A stretch of 64,000 bases of DNA from assembly GCA_033977485.1 (NCBI GenBank), contig CM066994.1, positions 118,444,458-118,508,457 of the forward strand, in the 5' to 3' direction. The notes below the pieces were generated by a model. That model was not told the DNA's origin, did no database searches, and was given only the letters and a program-made list of their open reading frames with translations. The position numbers and the translations under genes were made by a program. Origin of the DNA: Hydrangea macrophylla. Taxonomy: Eukaryota > Streptophyta > Magnoliopsida > Cornales > Hydrangeaceae. This document shows, piece by piece, positions 23,701 through 35,095 of this stretch; the first letter of the stretch is position 1, and every line of letters begins with the position of its first letter.

Positions 23701-25283
23701 ATGTAGTGGCCGATGCATTAAGCCGAAAGACGCCGAGGAATTTAGCCGACGAGCTAACACAACAAAAAGAGTTGATAAAAGAGATGGAACGCTTAGAATT
23801 GGACGTGATTCCAGAGACTAGTGGTGGCTTAATGATGGCAATCATTGCAAACCCAGATATTATTGATGAGATCAAGAAAGAACAATTTAATGATGTCTAT
23901 TTGTGCAAAATGAGGGACGAGATACCTTTGGGGAGACGACCTGGTTTTGTGTTGGAACGAGGAACGTTGAAACTGGGAAATCGATTATGTATACCAAATG
24001 TGAAAGACTTGAAAGAGAGGATTCTAGAAGAAGCTCATAGTACGAAATATTCAGTGCACCCGGGAAGTAATAAGATGTACAGAAACTTGAGAGAAAACTT
24101 CTGGTGGAAGGGTATGAAGCGTGAAGTCGCTAAGTTTGTATCTGAATGTTCGGCATGTCAACAGGTTAAAGCAGAGAGACAAGTACCCGCGGGATTATTA
24201 CAACCTTTACCTGTATCGGAATGGAAGTGGGACGAGATTACGATGGATTTTGTTTCAGGATTTCCACGATCATGTAATAAGAATGATAAGATTTGGGTTA
24301 TAGTTGACCGATTCACCAAGTCAACTCATTTTCTACCAATCAAGACAACTAAGCCTTCGAGGTTAGCAGAGTTGTATGTGAAAGAGATTGTAAGACTACA
24401 TGGAGTCCCAGCAGTGATTGTATCAGATCGGGATGGTAGCTTTACGTCAAGGTTTTGGGGAAGTTTGCAAAAAGCTATGGGTACGAAATTGAGTTTCAGT
24501 ACTGCATTTCATCCTCAGACCGACGGACAGTCAGAGCGTATGATTCAGGCCTTGGAAGATATGTTGAGATTGTGTGTATTAGACTTTGGGAGTGATTGGG
24601 AGCACCACTTGCCATTAATTGAATTTGCGTACAACAACGGATTTCAATCATGTATTGGTATGGCACCATATGAAGCTTTGTATGGCCGTAAGCGTCGATC
24701 ACCGGTTTGTTGGACCGAGGTGGGGGAAAGAAAGTTGTTAGGACCTGAGTTAATACAGGTGACTACTGAGAAGGTGAAATTGATTCAGGAACGTCTTAAG
24801 GTAGCTCAGAGTCGATATAAGAGCTATGCGGACTCTAAACGACGACCGATGAATTTTGAAGTGGGAAATTTCGTATACTTGCAAGTATCGCCTTCGAAAG
24901 GCATTGTACGATTTGGAAAGAGGGGAAAGCTCAATCTAAGATTTATAGGACCTTTCGAGATCCTAGAGAGAGTAGGTCCAGTGGCTTACCGATTGGCCTT
25001 GTCATCAGAGTTGGAACATGTGCATAACGTATTTCACGTATCGATGCTGAGACGGTGTATGACTAATGTGAGTAAGATCATTGTACCTGAACCGCTGCAA
25101 ATTCAGGGAGACTTGACTTATGTAGAACAACCGGTCAAGATTCTAGATCGAAAGAAACAAGTCTTGAGAACCAAGACGATTCCAATGGTGAAAGTATTGT
25201 GGCGTGGTCACACTGTTGAAGAGGCTACGTGGGAAAATGAGGAAGACATGCGGAATGAGTATCCGTACCTGTTCGACACATGA
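20781..25283 (+). pseudogene. Family A gag-pol polyprotein with three in-frame stops
   Basis: A single reading frame spans the whole coding region but is cut by TAA at 21513, TAA at 21828 and TGA at 23187; there are no frameshifts. Segments in order: gag capsid (20781-21515, with WWVNVLDQG and RRFFPRAAYNAKKREF); a first Cys-rich motif near 21600 and the CCHC knuckle CYDCGVFGHQAKDC near 21710; protease with [11 protein letters not shown] near 21945; RT with VDYRELN and FIDDIL near 22955; RNase H with [13 protein letters not shown] near 23392; integrase with zinc finger ending CSACQQ and the D-D-E core ([20 protein letters not shown]); and a C-terminal chromodomain with [14 protein letters not shown]. 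The TGA at 23187 falls in the conserved [12 protein letters not shown] region just after RT. Catalytic motifs are otherwise preserved, implying recent decay. Confidence 0.92.
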
Positions 25284-25310
25284 GGTAAAGTTTGGGGACA
25301 AACTTCCTTT

Positions 25311-25324
25311 TTGGAGGGGAGAGT
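25311..25324 (+). other. Polypurine tract, family A
   Basis: Purine-rich GGAGGGGAGAGT immediately before the 3' LTR, the usual plus-strand primer site. Confidence 0.75.
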
Positions 25325-27415
25325 TGTCACACCCGTTCTAGAAATTTTATGATTTTGAAAATGCATCCTTTGAGATTTTGAAATTATTAATGTTATTAAT
25401 AATTTGAGTTGAGGTTGACTGTGAGTCAACGGTAAGGTGTCAGTAAGAACACGGGAACATGGCAGTTCATATTGCATGGGCATGAGTAAATGGCATTTAT
25501 ATGATTTAAATGTTATTTGACTTTACCTGGTATTCCTGTGAATAGTAATTATACCTGTGTAGTATAATTCTGGTATTTGGATACCTTAGTATATCATTTT
25601 GAGAACTGTGGTGAGAACGTGAGTGATACGTTAATTAAAAAGGTAGGTTGTGTAGAGATTCCACAGAATATAGTTTCAGACGTTATTTTTGGACCCAAAC
25701 GAAACCTAGTCGAAAACTTTTGAAATTTATAGTTTTCGCTCGTAAAGGCATAAAATGGACGTGTGCGAAGTTTCGGGAGTTAATTAGAAGTTTGAGGAAC
25801 TCGTGGGGAGGTAAACGTAATTCCCGAAGAGCTTTTCTATAAATAGGTGGGGGATGAGATTTCATTCTCATCCAAAACTCACAAATATCTAGAGAGAGGA
25901 GAGAGAAAGGAGATTTGGTTGCCACGAGCTTGCCGGTGACATACGACGACCTTCCGTCCGTCAGATTTTCTCCAGATTCAAGATTTGAACTCGTGGAGGT
26001 AAGACCTACGTTTTGATACTACTTAGGCCGTGTTTGGCCAATTTTTGTAAAAATCTTAATTCTAGACTTTTGGGAAAAACAGGTATAAACTTATAGGAAT
26101 TTTCTCAAATTCGAAATCCGACAATTATTTAGCCTCCTAGTTGATCCTTCAAAGTTTGGGGGAAATCGCACGAGGTATGAAGTTCTAACTTATGAAATAT
26201 AGAGGAATTCATGTTTTATATTTCGACGACGAAATTGAGATCCGGGCGAAATCCATGTGTTAATTGTAGGCACGTTAATTATGCACGCACTAATTTGTGA
26301 AAAGCATGTCTAAATTTACGCGAGCACGTTGAGTTGTCTATGTGGGTCAAAGGGGAGTCTTATACAAATTCATACCGGAGTAAGCTTCTCGATGTTTGAG
26401 AATTTTAGTAGCGACGGCTACTGTGCATGGTTGTAGGCTTGGACTTGCCATTGACATCGCGGTTTAAGGCTTGGACTTGCCGCTACCGGATGAATGCGTA
26501 TTTTCCTCCCTAGAGACTATTGATATGATTTATGAGATTAAAGCATGTTTTGTCATATATTTCATATGTTAGACTTGTACGCTCAGCATACAGCTGAGCA
26601 GTGGAGATGTACTCCATTGCAGGTAAGAGGAAAGAGAAGAAGAATCGTGAGGAGTGAGGCCGAGGAACGCCGGGGAATCATAATTGTATATGCTTTTGTT
26701 TTAATCCTAAAACTTGTGTAAGGATTGGGAATTTGTAAAATGTTGTAATAGATCTTTGGATTAGTTCTTTGGTATTGTAATCTTATAATTGAACGTCTGC
26801 AGTTATGTTTTAAATGTTGAAAATCAGTTATGGTTGTGATTGTGGTTGGTGTAGAGAAGCATGAGTTGTTAATATTTCATTTCAGGCTGCCCAGCAGGGG
26901 AGCAGTCGACTGAACCCAGGATCAGTCGACTGGATCTCGTGTGATTGAGACACTGAAAGTGAATAGTAAGAGAAGCAGTCGACTGGACCTTGCATCAGTC
27001 GACTGAGACACTGTTGGTTTTGGCTACTGCTTTTAAAAATGGCAAAACCAGTCGAATGGACCTCCAGATCAGTCAACTGGACCCCTTTTGAAAATGTTAC
27101 ATTTTGGTTCTGCTTAGCACAGTCGACTGGGGACCTTGATCAGTCGACTGAGCAGTCGACTGGGTTCCCTGATCAGTCGACTGAACCTCTGTTTTCAAAA
27201 CTGAGTATTTTGGATGTGTTTCTAATTGGCCAAAACTTTTTATAACTCTGATTCCAATGGATTTTACAAACTCAGAGGGTAATGTTCCCTAAGTTTTAAA
27301 TACCCAGGGTTGTTTTAAAGTTCTTTCCGCTGCGTATTTGTTATATGATGTTTGGATGAGCCTTGATGGCGTGCCACGTGTCCTATTTCTGCGCGTAGCG
27401 GGATGGGTCGTGACA
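25325..27415 (+). repeat. 3' LTR, family A
   Basis: 2,091 bp, colinear with the 5' LTR except for the missing ~42-base duplication and scattered substitutions. Contains its own copy of the CAGTCGACTG array at 26902-27183. Confidence 0.92.
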
Positions 27416-28484
27416 AGCGTTACTCCGCCGCTTTGGACCCACCGATTTCGATGACCCTTCCGAGGCCCTCACACGGCTGAAACAAACCACCAACGTAGGT
27501 GCTTACCAGGAAGAGTTTGAAAGACTCTCCCAACTTGTTGATGCTCTTCCCGACAGTTATTAAATTGGGTGCTTTACAACCGGTCTCAAAGATGAAGTTC
27601 GTCTCGACGTCAAAATCAAGAAACCTCATACCTTATCGGAGGCAATTGGTGTGGCCCGACTAATTGAAGAACACAATACCCTCCAAAACAAATCCACCAT
27701 TTTTCCCTGTTCATCAACTCTCCCTAGTACACCACAAATCTGTATTCCACCGACTACTTCTATTGCCGGTATCCTTGGTCCACCACCTGCCGACAAACTA
27801 AATCCCTCCAATACCACCTCCTCAACACAGTTTAAAACAATCACCGGTCAAGAAGCTCGAGCGCGCTGGGAAAAAGGCCTTTGTTACTACTGTGATGAAA
27901 AATTTATACCTGGCCATCGTTGTAGTAATCCCAAGCTCCTCATGATTGAAGATGTCTCATTCACCGAAAACCCACCTCCCGAACCAAACCTACCCGGCCC
28001 TATCTCTGAAATTTCGTACTTCTAAGTCATATCCCGGCTTCATCCTTGAGGACAAGGAAACTTCAAGCGGTGGGGATTGTTATGGTCCAGCCATGCAAAC
28101 CATGCAATGTGCGATAGCTTGAGCACTAGCATACATACCCCATGTAAATAGGACCCCACTTGCATGCATGTCCTATGTAATTAGGCACTAGTTAGTTCGC
28201 ATTTCTCACGTAATACACATCATCCCATGTTACCAATTTTCCTTGTAAATAGGCATTGGTAGTTCATGAGTTTCCATTCTGCATGCATCAATTGTAAGAT
28301 TATTTATAGCCAGTTCGTGCACTAGTAAGGAGATATGAATGAATATGTTATTTTCCTAACCTTACTTCTCTCTCTAAATCTGTCTTTCACTCTCCATTTG
28401 TCTCCATCTCTCTCTCTACTTCTCGCATTAAATCTGCCCAAGACAATTATATCAGTGGTCTCCTAAGATAACCATATCAAAAAG

Positions 28485-29062
28485 CAACACATTGTACTAT
28501 TGAAGATTTGAATAAAGATTTTTTTGTAGAAAAATTAACTTGTGAAAGGTTTGTGGGATCTGATACCTCCATAAAAGGAAGGGGAAAAAATAGTTGTGGA
28601 TTTGTTTAGAGGTCGAGGCTTATCGGCTTGCCCGATCTATAAGACTAGCCTGAACATAAAATTTGGGTTAAGAGTATAGGCTCGCAAGGCCAATCGGTTT
28701 CTGCTTCGTGATCAATGAAATTTCAGGGACAAATTTGGGCTTAATAGTGAGGTCTAAGCCCAACATTCCAATTTGGTCCTAAGAGAGGCCCAATTATTTA
28801 TACAATTACAAAATTGATTTTTAGAATTTTGCATCCTAAACATGAATGACTATAGGCACGACAATAATTAAACTCAAAACTCTAGACTCATAAGTTAACT
28901 TAACACTGAAATATCAAGAAACGATAATCATTTTTGTTTCTTAATTGATATGTAGCTTTATATCTAAAAGCATCATAAACTTAAAAAAAAAAAAAAAAAT
29001 TATTGAAAAATCTCTACAAGTAACCCTCCAAAGTTTTAAACTCCAATTGTTTTGACAATTTT
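28485..29062. other. AT-rich intergenic DNA, no gene seen
   Basis: No coding region or recognisable element; an A-run lies at about 28983-28999. It may be what remains of the intron or upstream region of the broken P450 copy, but no exon 1 is detectable. Confidence 0.5.
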
Positions 29063-29838
29063 CTAAAAAGGACAAAAGGAATCTAAGTCAGTGCTCACAC
29101 GATATAAATACACGCACCATAGAAAATCCCACATGTAATCCCAGCCCTCACGCGCTTTTATTGGTTTCAGCCACTCACACCGTGTGAGTGGCTGTACCAT
29201 ATGATATCCATTTCGAAAATGTATTTTTAAACTTTAAACCTCCATAACTTTTGATCTACAACTCTGTTTCTTACAAATTTTATACCGTTGGAACCGTGTC
29301 GACGAGAGCTACAAAACTAGTACCATTGTTGATACCTTTTGAGCAAAATAAAAAAACTCTTATTTTTACATGCCATGTACTAGACGTACCTAATAGAATT
29401 TTCACATAATATTCGTGTATTGATTATTGAATTTTCACGTAATATTCACTAATGCCAAGTTGATATGTTGTGAGAAAAAAAAAACCGAATGTTCACTTTG
29501 TTCTTAATGAGAGTTTTAGTGAAATTTCACAAGAATTTTACATTTGTTTGGTTTGAAAAACTATGTTTTATAATTGATTTGTGAAATTTGATTTTTTTTT
29601 TATTTAAACAAAATATGCATTGTTTAATATGAAAAAAAAAGAGTGATATTTCACTTAGCATATATGAATATTAAGTGAAATTTCACTGAACTTGTACATG
29701 AATATTAAGTGAAATTTTACTTAACTTGACATTTGAGGGACTTTTTAACAAAGTAAGCATCAATTTAGACCTTAAACTCTAGAGAGTTACTTTTAGCGAC
29801 TTTTAGGATAGTTAGTGAAATTTCACTTGACACACTAA

Positions 29839-30145
29839 GGCTTAGTTTGGCCCCCACATGGTGCTTCTCCTTTTTTAAAGTCCAATTTCATGTTAATTCA
29901 TTTGGTAACTAGTTTATGAGCTTTGCAAAATTTGAACTTAGGGCTTTTTTGGAGGGAGCTTTTAAAAGCTCTAGGAGGAAGCTTTTAAAAGCTCTAGAAT
30001 AGAGCTTTTAAAAGCTCAAGGTTGCTTTTTGATTTCATGATGTCTTTTTGAAGAGTAGTGTGTCACTTGTATAAAATTATCAAAGAACTTAGTAATAAAT
30101 TTCATAAGCTCTTTTTAAAAAGCCACATGGGGGCCAAACTAAGCC
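29839..30145. mobile_element. Tourist-like (PIF/Harbinger) MITE
   Basis: 307 bp, perfect ~23-base terminal inverted repeats starting GGCTTAGTTTGGCCCCCA. The flanking TAA trinucleotide (29836-29838, 30146-30148) is the PIF/Harbinger target signature. Nested inside the fold-back element. Confidence 0.88.
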
Positions 30146-30480
30146 TAAGTGAAATCTCACTGAACGAGTACACGAATGTTAAGTTTAGCTTCAATTTTTT
30201 TTATGAAGAATGCATGTTCGGGTTCAGTGAATTTTCACTAAATATTTATGTATGCCAAATTTATATGTTTTAAGAAAAAAAAAATTTAAAAAGACGAATT
30301 TTAACAAGAATTCCTACATTTGTTTTGGTTGAAAAATTGTGTTTTATAATTGATTATGAAATTTGCTTATTTTAACAAAATATGCATTGTTTAAAAAAAA
30401 ACAAAAACAAAAAAAAAACAAATCACCATGCCTATATGAATATTTAGTGAAATTTCACTTAACTCGTACATGAACATTAA

Positions 30481-30618
30481 GGCTTAGTTTGGCCCCCATT
30501 TTGGTGCTTCTTCCTTTTTAAAGCACAATTTCATGTTAATTCATTTGGTAAGTAGGTTATGAGCTTTGCAAAAATTGAACTTAGGCCTTTTTTAGGAGAG
30601 TTTTTAAAAGCTCTAGAA
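30481..30618. mobile_element. Truncated second copy of the Tourist-like MITE
   Basis: Begins with the same GGCTTAGTTTGGCCCCCA end after TTAA and follows the first ~135 bases of the element at 29839. It then stops at AGCTCTAGAATTAAGTG with no right end. Confidence 0.75.
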
Positions 30619-31063
30619 TTAAGTGAAATTTCACTTAATATTTTATGTATATCAAGTGAAATTTCACTTATTATTCATGTATGTAAAAACATGAATTTTT
30701 TTTTTCTCAAAATATATCAATAATGGTACTAGTTTTGTAGCTCTCGTCGACACGATTCCAACGGTACAAAATTTGCGAAAAATTGAGTTGTAGGTCAAAA
30801 GTTATGGATGTTTAAAATTTAAAAAACATTTTTCGAAATTAGAAATGATACGGTACGCTGCTCGCATAGTGCGAGCAGCCTCAGAAAATGACGCGCGTGG
30901 AGGCGCGTGAGGTGACTTTGGCTATTCATTGGAGATTCTATGGTGCATGCACTTATACCGTGCAAGCACCAGCTGTCAACCTTTTGTCCTTTTTGTTAAG
31001 TCACTCTCTAATTTGTACTTTAACTTAATAAATAGTGTACTGAGATCCTTTGAGTACTTTAAC

Positions 31064-33472
31064 TCAATAAAAACAAGAAATTAAGATAAACTAAAGAGGA
31101 GTTCTAGAAATCGTACCTTAATAGCGCTACAAAACAAAGGGTTAGTCCATATGATATGCATAACAAAATGACAATCCTAAATTTCTAGCTTAAATCTATC
31201 TAATGTAATTAAATCCAAAGCAAATAAGTCTTAATTACAAATGTCGAATCATATAGATGAATATGTACATGGACAAGGATAAACTATGAAGTACTCTTAA
31301 ACCTTGAATTCAAGCTCAACTAATCATTAGTAAAGCATGGTTTAAGCCTTAGATCATAGAAAAGTCATTTAGACCCTTATTTACAAAGTAAGTCAAATGT
31401 GTCATAAAACTCTGAAAATTGCAGAAGCAGACCAGAACTTAAAAGAAATAAAAAGCACATCTCCTATGGTTTGATCTTGATGATTTTTGGACTCAATATG
31501 CCTCTGTGAGTCTAGTTTTCAAATCAAAAAGAAAATCAAAGTTCCAACGGTCGGATCTCCGGGAATATGCAAAATACTAGACGTCACTCAGCACTTTACA
31601 ACCTTCTGTCCAGAATTCTTGCACGATTTATTAAAAATAGAAAAAAAATCCGAATTGCCTTGTTCTTTTTAGGGTGACTTCCTAACACATTAATCTTCAT
31701 AGAAAAAATTATTTGGAACCACAAACACTTTATTAGAACTCTGATTTAATTGTTTCAAAAGAGTGTCACTATTCTGAAACTATTCTGAAATTCTGGACAG
31801 ATTGTATTTGTGTCACAAAACTCATGATCAAACCATGCTAAACGTGAAACCACCTTAAAACAAAAATTACAGCGGTAGAATATTGTGTTATTGACACTTT
31901 CCCGTTGGTTTCACTTGATTTCAACGGTTAGATTTCGAACTAAAAATCTTTGATCAAAAACAGTTTGTGGATTCACTGTTTTTACTTTGCTAGTTCAATT
32001 TTTATTTGGTAACTCCAACTATTAAACCATGAAGTTGAGTTGAACCAAACCACTTCTCTTACCATTTGATGGCCATTAGAGACTATAAACCTTTATTCTT
32101 CATAGATTTCAAATGAAATATGGATAGACTTCATGAAATCTACAAGATAAGGAATCTAAACCATGGAGATGAGTTTAGACTCAAAACTACCTTCTCCTAC
32201 CATTTGATGGTCATTGGAGAAGGAGACATGACTATGACTCATGAGTCCTAAAGGAATATAGGAGGGATTCCTCAAGACATCAAATTTAGAAGATCCAAGT
32301 CATGAGTATGGACTTGGATCCTCTTATGAAGTGGTGATCAAACTTTGACTCCTATGTGAAGTACAAGCCTACATGGGATTCAAAAGATCATGCTCAAGAG
32401 ATCAAAAGAGATATTGAAGATCTCCAAGACCTTCAAGAGAAAAATATAAGCAAAGAAAGTGGAAGAGAGTAATATGGAGACAAAAGAAACTCCTAAGTTA
32501 CTTGATAAACAAAAAAATAGTGAAAGATTCTAGGATTAGAGATTTTAAAAGAAGAAAGAATAAGCCAATAATCTATGGTTAGAGGATCACCTCCAAATTA
32601 TCCTCAAAGTTTTCTTTTCTTTGAAGATCTTCCAAGCTCTTCTCTCTAATTCTCTAAACACTCTCTTTTCTCTCTAAAAATGTTGGTGTAATGGAAGTAT
32701 TTTTTGTATAGGACTTCTCTCCCAATGTGTTTTTTTTTTGTGTTTTTCTTGGTCTCTTCTCTTTTAAGAAGATCCCTTCTCTTTTATAAGCAAAATTACC
32801 AGGTAATTTTGGTGAATTTCGGAGCAAAAAACAGGTGTAATTCCCTCATTAGTTGGTACAATGTGTACTTTCTGAAATTATGCAGACTGCTGTCCAGCGC
32901 GGCAGTCCAGATACTGACGCGGCAGTCCGTGACTGCCGCTGCGGCATTCATCAAATGCCGTTGCGGCACTTCATGACTGCCGCGCGGCATTCACCAAATG
33001 CCGCGGCAATTAATGGATTGCCGCATTTTTGTCAGTCTTACTTTATCAGTTTTTGGTTCTTATTCGCATGCGCATACGTATTGCTCTGCAAAATACAGAC
33101 TTTAAAAGCAAACGGCAGTCAGAAACCTGTAGCGGCACTTGGTGAGTGCCGGCACGGCACTCTGTGACTGCCGTGCGGCAGTCACCGAGTGCCGCGGAAG
33201 CCTGCCGTGTGCCGGTTTTGGCTAAAATTCCCCTTTTAGGTCTTTTCTCTTTTTGAAACAAATTTTTTTTGAATATCTTTTCCAAAAGTTGTGTTTTATA
33301 TATGAATTTTCCTAAATACCTGGTAATTCCCTCTTTCTGTGAAATTTTATCGCGTTTTGGAGAATTTTCTGAAGAGCTTGGAATACTTCGAATTTTTCGG
33401 TCATTGTCATCATTGGACGTGGAGGTGACGCTCTCCTAAATTCGACGGCCGGTCAAAATTGGGGTGTCTACA
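31064..33472 (-). repeat. 3' LTR of Tat element, truncated
   Basis: Element-sense start TGTAGACACC is at 33472. It matches 48756-51164 of the 5' LTR base for base in length (2,409 each). The final ~522 bases present at 48234-48755 are missing here and replaced by unrelated DNA left of 31064. Palindrome cluster at 32880-33200. Confidence 0.88.
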
Positions 33473-33486
33473 GTTTGCCCCTCTTT
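33473..33486 (-). other. Polypurine tract of the Tat element
   Basis: In element sense AAAGAGGGGCAAAC lies directly before the 3' LTR start at 33472. Confidence 0.75.
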
Positions 33487-33639
33487 GACAGAGCTTGTGG
33501 AGCAACGCGTCCCATAAGCGAATGTCAAAGCCTGTGTGAAGACAAGCCTTTGACCTGACTGTCGAATTTAGGCAAAAACAAAATGCGTTGCAAAACGGGC
33601 GTGCAGCGGAATCCTATTTGGTTGGGCTCCATGATGAGC

Positions 33640-33682
33640 TGCCTACGTATCCCTGTCAGGAATCAGACCAAAGCGTAGTTCA
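33640..33682 (+). repeat. ~43-bp motif flanking the cargo, copy 1
   Basis: Shares TGCCTACGTATCCC, GGAATCAG and GCGTAGTTCA with 40312-40353 in the same orientation. The two copies bracket the antisense gene block. Confidence 0.75.
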
Positions 33683-33924
33683 AGCATGGGTTGATCATTC
33701 ACAGACGCAAATAGTCACACGGATGGATGCATCTATCCTGTCGTGATGCACGTGCTATGCAACGGTGTTGTCTGAATTAACCTGGTTATGTAAGTGTCAT
33801 GCTTATCACATTTTACCTATGTATGACGCGTATTTCGTGGCGTGTTTGGTCAGGGAAGATTATCTACGCAAGAATCTGCTGCAGGTGTCAGGAGAGTGCT
33901 TTTGATTTGATCACGAAGGTCAGT

Positions 33925-34600
33925 GCAAGTCCGTTGCGAAAACCGGGAATATAAGTCCGTTATATTCTCAAAAACGCGGGTTGACGCAAGTCCGTTGCGA
34001 AAACCGGGAATATAAGTCCGTTATATTCTCAAAAACGCGGGTTGACGCAAGTCCGTTGCGAAAACCGGGAATATAAGTCCGTTATATTCTCAAAAATGCG
34101 GGTTGACGCAAGTCCGTTGCGAAAACCGGGAATATAAGTCCGTTATATTCTCCAAACGAGGGTTAATCGACGCAAATCTGTCACGCGGATGGGGGATATA
34201 AATCTGTTATATCCTCCAGATTTCAAATTTTTCAAGCTTTGGGAGCCCACGGGCTCAAAATCTACTGTACATTTTCAAAAACCGGGAATATAAGTCCGTT
34301 ATATTCTCAAAAACGCGGGTTAACGCAAGTCCGTTGCGAAAACCGGGAATATAAGTCCGTTATATTCTCAAAAACGCGGGTTGACGCAAGTCCGTTGCGA
34401 AAACCGGGAATATAAGTCCGTTATATTCTCAAAAACGCGGGTTGACGCAAGTCCGTTGCGAAAACCGGGAATATAAGTCCGTTATATTATCAAAAAAGCG
34501 GGTTGACGCAAGTCCGTTGCGAAAACCGGGAATATAAGTCCGTTATATTCTCAAAAACGAGGGTTAATCGACGCAAATCTGTTGCGAAAACCGGGAATAT
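33925..34600 (+). repeat. 61-bp minisatellite
   Basis: About nine tandem units with a 61-base period, each carrying GTCCGTTGCGAAAACCGGGA and a TCCGTTATATTCTC part. The array is split near 34170-34275 by diverged units. Within a unit, the phrase AAGTCCGTT occurs twice. It lies between the 3' LTR and the antisense PMD gene. Confidence 0.93.
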
Positions 34601-34800
34601 AAGTCTGGGCCCACGGGCTCAAATATTTTCAATTTTCAAGAGTCGGGGCCCGCGGGCTCAAGTACTGCGATTTTCAAAATAGGGAACCCAACGGGCCCAA
34701 ATATTTTAATTTTCATAAATTGGGAGCCCACGAGCTCAAACATCTCCAATTTTCAAAAATGGGGGCCCACGGGCTCGAATATTTTTGAATTCCAAAATTT
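34601..34800 (+). repeat. Second short tandem repeat (~50-60 bp)
   Basis: Four to five degenerate units built on GGGCCCACGGGCTCAAATATTTT followed by CAATTTTCAAAA-type sequence (parts written separately here; each unit varies). The GGGCCC/GGGCTC part is partly self-complementary. A single unit also appears at 34240-34280 inside the 61-bp array. Confidence 0.75.
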
Positions 34801-34929
34801 GTAGTCAAAGTGTACCTATGAAACGACCCTGAGGGCCAAAAGCGCAATGAGGGCAATTTTTGGGGCCTCAAATTCAAATTTCGGGACTTGATTTGAATTT
34901 TCGGGGGGGAAATAAATATCTTTGAACCG

Positions 34930-35095
34930 CCTTAATCGCGGCACACGCAGTTTTCCGCGGCAGTCAGTGACTGCCGCGCGGCACTCACGGAGTGCCGTTG
35001 CGGCACTCGGCGAGTGCCGCGCGGCAGTTGACTGACTGCCGCGCACGGAAAAATGAGTGCCGCGTTTGAGCGGCAGTGGTTAAAACTGCCGGGAT
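34930..35095 (+). repeat. GC-rich palindrome cluster upstream of the PMD gene
   Basis: Chain of imperfect palindromes built from CGGCAGT..ACTGCCG and CGGCACT..AGTGCCG halves. For example, CGGCAGTCAGTGACTGCCG at about 34960. It ends just before the pyrimidine-rich presumed 5' UTR of the antisense gene. The same motif types occur at 38540-38670, 32880-33200 and 50578-50905. Confidence 0.88.

Larger units (their letters stand above)
18443..27415 (+). mobile_element. Family A Ty3/gypsy chromovirus (Tekay-like), nested
   Basis: Complete 8,973-bp structure: 5' LTR, degenerate primer site, gag-protease-RT-RNase H-integrase-chromodomain, purine tract and 3' LTR. It is inserted in the gag of the short element; flanking 5-mers AGCAT (18438-18442) and AGCGT (27416-27420) are a target duplication with one change. 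The LTRs differ by roughly 1-2% by eye, so the insertion is fairly recent. Pol order (integrase after RNase H) and the C-terminal chromodomain place it among chromoviruses; the >2-kb LTRs favour the Tekay/Del clade. In-frame stops make this copy non-autonomous now. Confidence 0.9.
17982..28025 (+). pseudogene. Broken gag of the gag-only element, interrupted by family A element
   Basis: The 5' part (17982-18442) encodes an N-terminal helical stretch and then the gag core, with KFAGDDHIGWIYRVEQYFEF and LEGIALQWHRWF. A frame change occurs between about 18180 and 18240. After the insertion, the 3' part (27421-28025) continues with AYQEEFERLSQLVDALP, a stop codon at about 27559, LKDEVRLDVKIKKPHTLSEA and a zinc knuckle CYYCDEKFIPGHRC. 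The order matches Ty3/gypsy gag proteins (capsid then CCHC). The protein ends without a protease domain. The frameshift, the stop and the 9-kb insertion make it non-functional. Confidence 0.8.
17581..28479 (+). mobile_element. Gag-only LTR element (TR-GAG-like), hosting a nested element
   Basis: Two 400-402-bp LTRs (17581-17980, 28078-28479), both starting TGTTATGGTCCA/G and ending ACCATATCA, are flanked by an exact 5-bp duplication AAAAG (17576-17580, 28480-28484). With the inserted family A element (18443-27415 plus one target repeat) removed, the element is only about 1.9 kb. Its internal part encodes just a gag-like protein and then runs straight into the 3' LTR, with no protease, RT or integrase. 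This matches the plant non-autonomous class with terminal repeats and a GAG domain. Mobilisation must have relied on a related autonomous element. Confidence 0.85.
29063..30997. mobile_element. Large fold-back element with ~400-bp inverted arms
   Basis: The left arm (~29063-29460) and right arm (~30600-30997) are diverged reverse complements. They share blocks such as AAAAAGGACAAAAGG, GCACCATAGA, GAGAGCTACAAAACTAGTACC / its complement, and AAAGTTATGGA. The centre holds about eight copies of the 12-base palindrome GTGAAATTTCAC or close variants. No transposase ORF is visible. Arms this long suggest a fold-back or Mutator-type non-autonomous element; exact ends and target duplication are not certain. 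Confidence 0.65.

Noticed and set aside
31487..31672. 60-codon ORF repeated at 49179-49364
   Set aside because: It is duplicated only because both copies lie in the two LTRs; no coding features.
33925..34600. Regular direct repeats resembling a CRISPR array
   Set aside because: Units are contiguous with no unique spacers and no cas genes; this is a plant minisatellite inside a retrotransposon.
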